NCBI GenBank assembly: GCA_016125185.1
Contig: WGMG01000011.1
Location: forward strand, 1-64,000
Source: Armatimonadota bacterium
Lineage (GTDB): Bacteria > Armatimonadota > Fimbriimonadia > Fimbriimonadales > Fimbriimonadaceae
Reading direction: 5' to 3'
Length of the DNA: 64,000 nt
Each line of letters starts with the position of its first letter. Within the stretch, counting starts at the first letter, position 1. The notes below the pieces were generated by a model. It was given only the letters and a program-made list of their open reading frames with translations, had not been told where the DNA came from and did no database searches. A program made the position numbers and the translations under genes. Below are positions 63,790 through 64,000 of this stretch, in pieces.

Positions 63790-64000
63790 CTACTTCATTA
63801 GACGGATATTTTTGATCGTGATCGGCGGTGTGAGCGACTGCTCCTTCGACGGTTGGCCCTGAATCTTCCTGACGATCTCCATGCCTTTGACCACGTGCCC
63901 GAAAGCGGCAAACCCCTGTCCGTCGGGATTGCGCTTGCCGCCGAAATCAAGTTCGGGCTGGTCGCCAATGCAGATGAAGAAGTCGGAAGTGGCGGTGTCG
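63790..64000 (-). CDS. Peptidyl-prolyl isomerase, cyclophilin type (partial)
   Basis: The gene runs off the right edge; 69 codons before the stop at 63790-63792 are visible. They read as the C-terminal part of a cyclophilin: SDFFICIGDQPELDFGG-KRNPDGQGFAAFGHVVKGMEIV, then a tail RKIQGQPSKEQSLTPPITIKN. The usual bacterial cyclophilin has this SQFFI...LDGG...FGxVxxGMDVV pattern. It assists folding at proline bonds. It has no visible start because it is cut by the window edge. Confidence 0.92.
   Translation of the reverse strand, partial: DTATSDFFICIGDQPELDFGGKRNPDGQGFAAFGHVVKGMEIVRKIQGQPSKEQSLTPPITIKNIRLMK

Overview
The window looks like chromosomal DNA of an Armatimonadota bacterium, probably near Fimbriimonas. 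This is inferred from gene content: a DUF1501/DUF1549-DUF1553 cytochrome pair, a prepilin-like H-x(n)-DG protein, many secreted glycoside hydrolases (GH38, GH51, GH127, WbsX/GH99-like, DUF4965, DUF4832), moderately high GC, and many starts with no Shine-Dalgarno site. No rRNA, CRISPR array or prophage was seen. One tRNA gene (Ala, GGC) is present, and an IS110-type transposase tail lies at the left edge.

Layout. 1-7.7 kb: IS110 tail, GH38-like enzyme, SGNH hydrolase, CPBP protease-like protein, DHA2 exporter, a conserved unknown and Dps. 7.7-17 kb: DUF1501 and cytochrome c/DUF1549/DUF1553 pair, formate-THF ligase, FAD oxidoreductase, S41 peptidase. 17-17.6 kb: tRNA-Ala followed by a decayed GIY-YIG nuclease cassette bracketed by copies of the tRNA 3' part. 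17.8-33.5 kb: giant GH38-LamG protein, ArsR/AHSA1/hydrolase operon, DUF4236 protein, di-heme peroxidase, kelch protein, clan GH-A glycosidase, DPP-IV peptidase, glyoxalase. 33.5-41.8 kb: a XylR-like regulator followed by dehydrogenase, Gfo/Idh oxidoreductase, GH51 and GH127, which reads as an L-arabinoside-degrading operon. 41.9-50.4 kb: GGDEF protein and a Kai clock-type operon. 50.4-64 kb: VOC protein, WbsX/GH99-like and DUF4965 enzymes, SDR, carboxylesterase, M20 amidohydrolase, DUF1289, DUF1439, and a LacI-centred regulon (prepilin, small lipoprotein, DUF4832, Gfo/Idh), ending in a cut cyclophilin gene.

The most interesting locus is 43.0-50.4 kb. A hybrid membrane histidine kinase gene (split by one in-frame TAG), an Rcp1-like response regulator, a chimeric receiver + KaiA/RsbU-like helical protein, KaiB, KaiC and a REC-PAS-kinase-REC protein follow each other with 0-14 bp gaps or short overlaps. 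KaiC keeps both Walker motifs, both catalytic Glu pairs and the Thr/Ser/Thr phosphosites. The receiver-KaiA chimera resembles the KaiA3 idea described for a non-standard cyanobacterial clock, so this may be a complete KaiA-like/KaiB/KaiC oscillator or timer with dedicated two-component partners outside cyanobacteria.

A second window-wide signal concerns promoters. At least 16 genes have a TANNNT box ending 4-10 nt before the start codon, which predicts leaderless mRNAs; three more have TATAAT exactly 19 nt before ATG. This architecture was used to choose several start codons.
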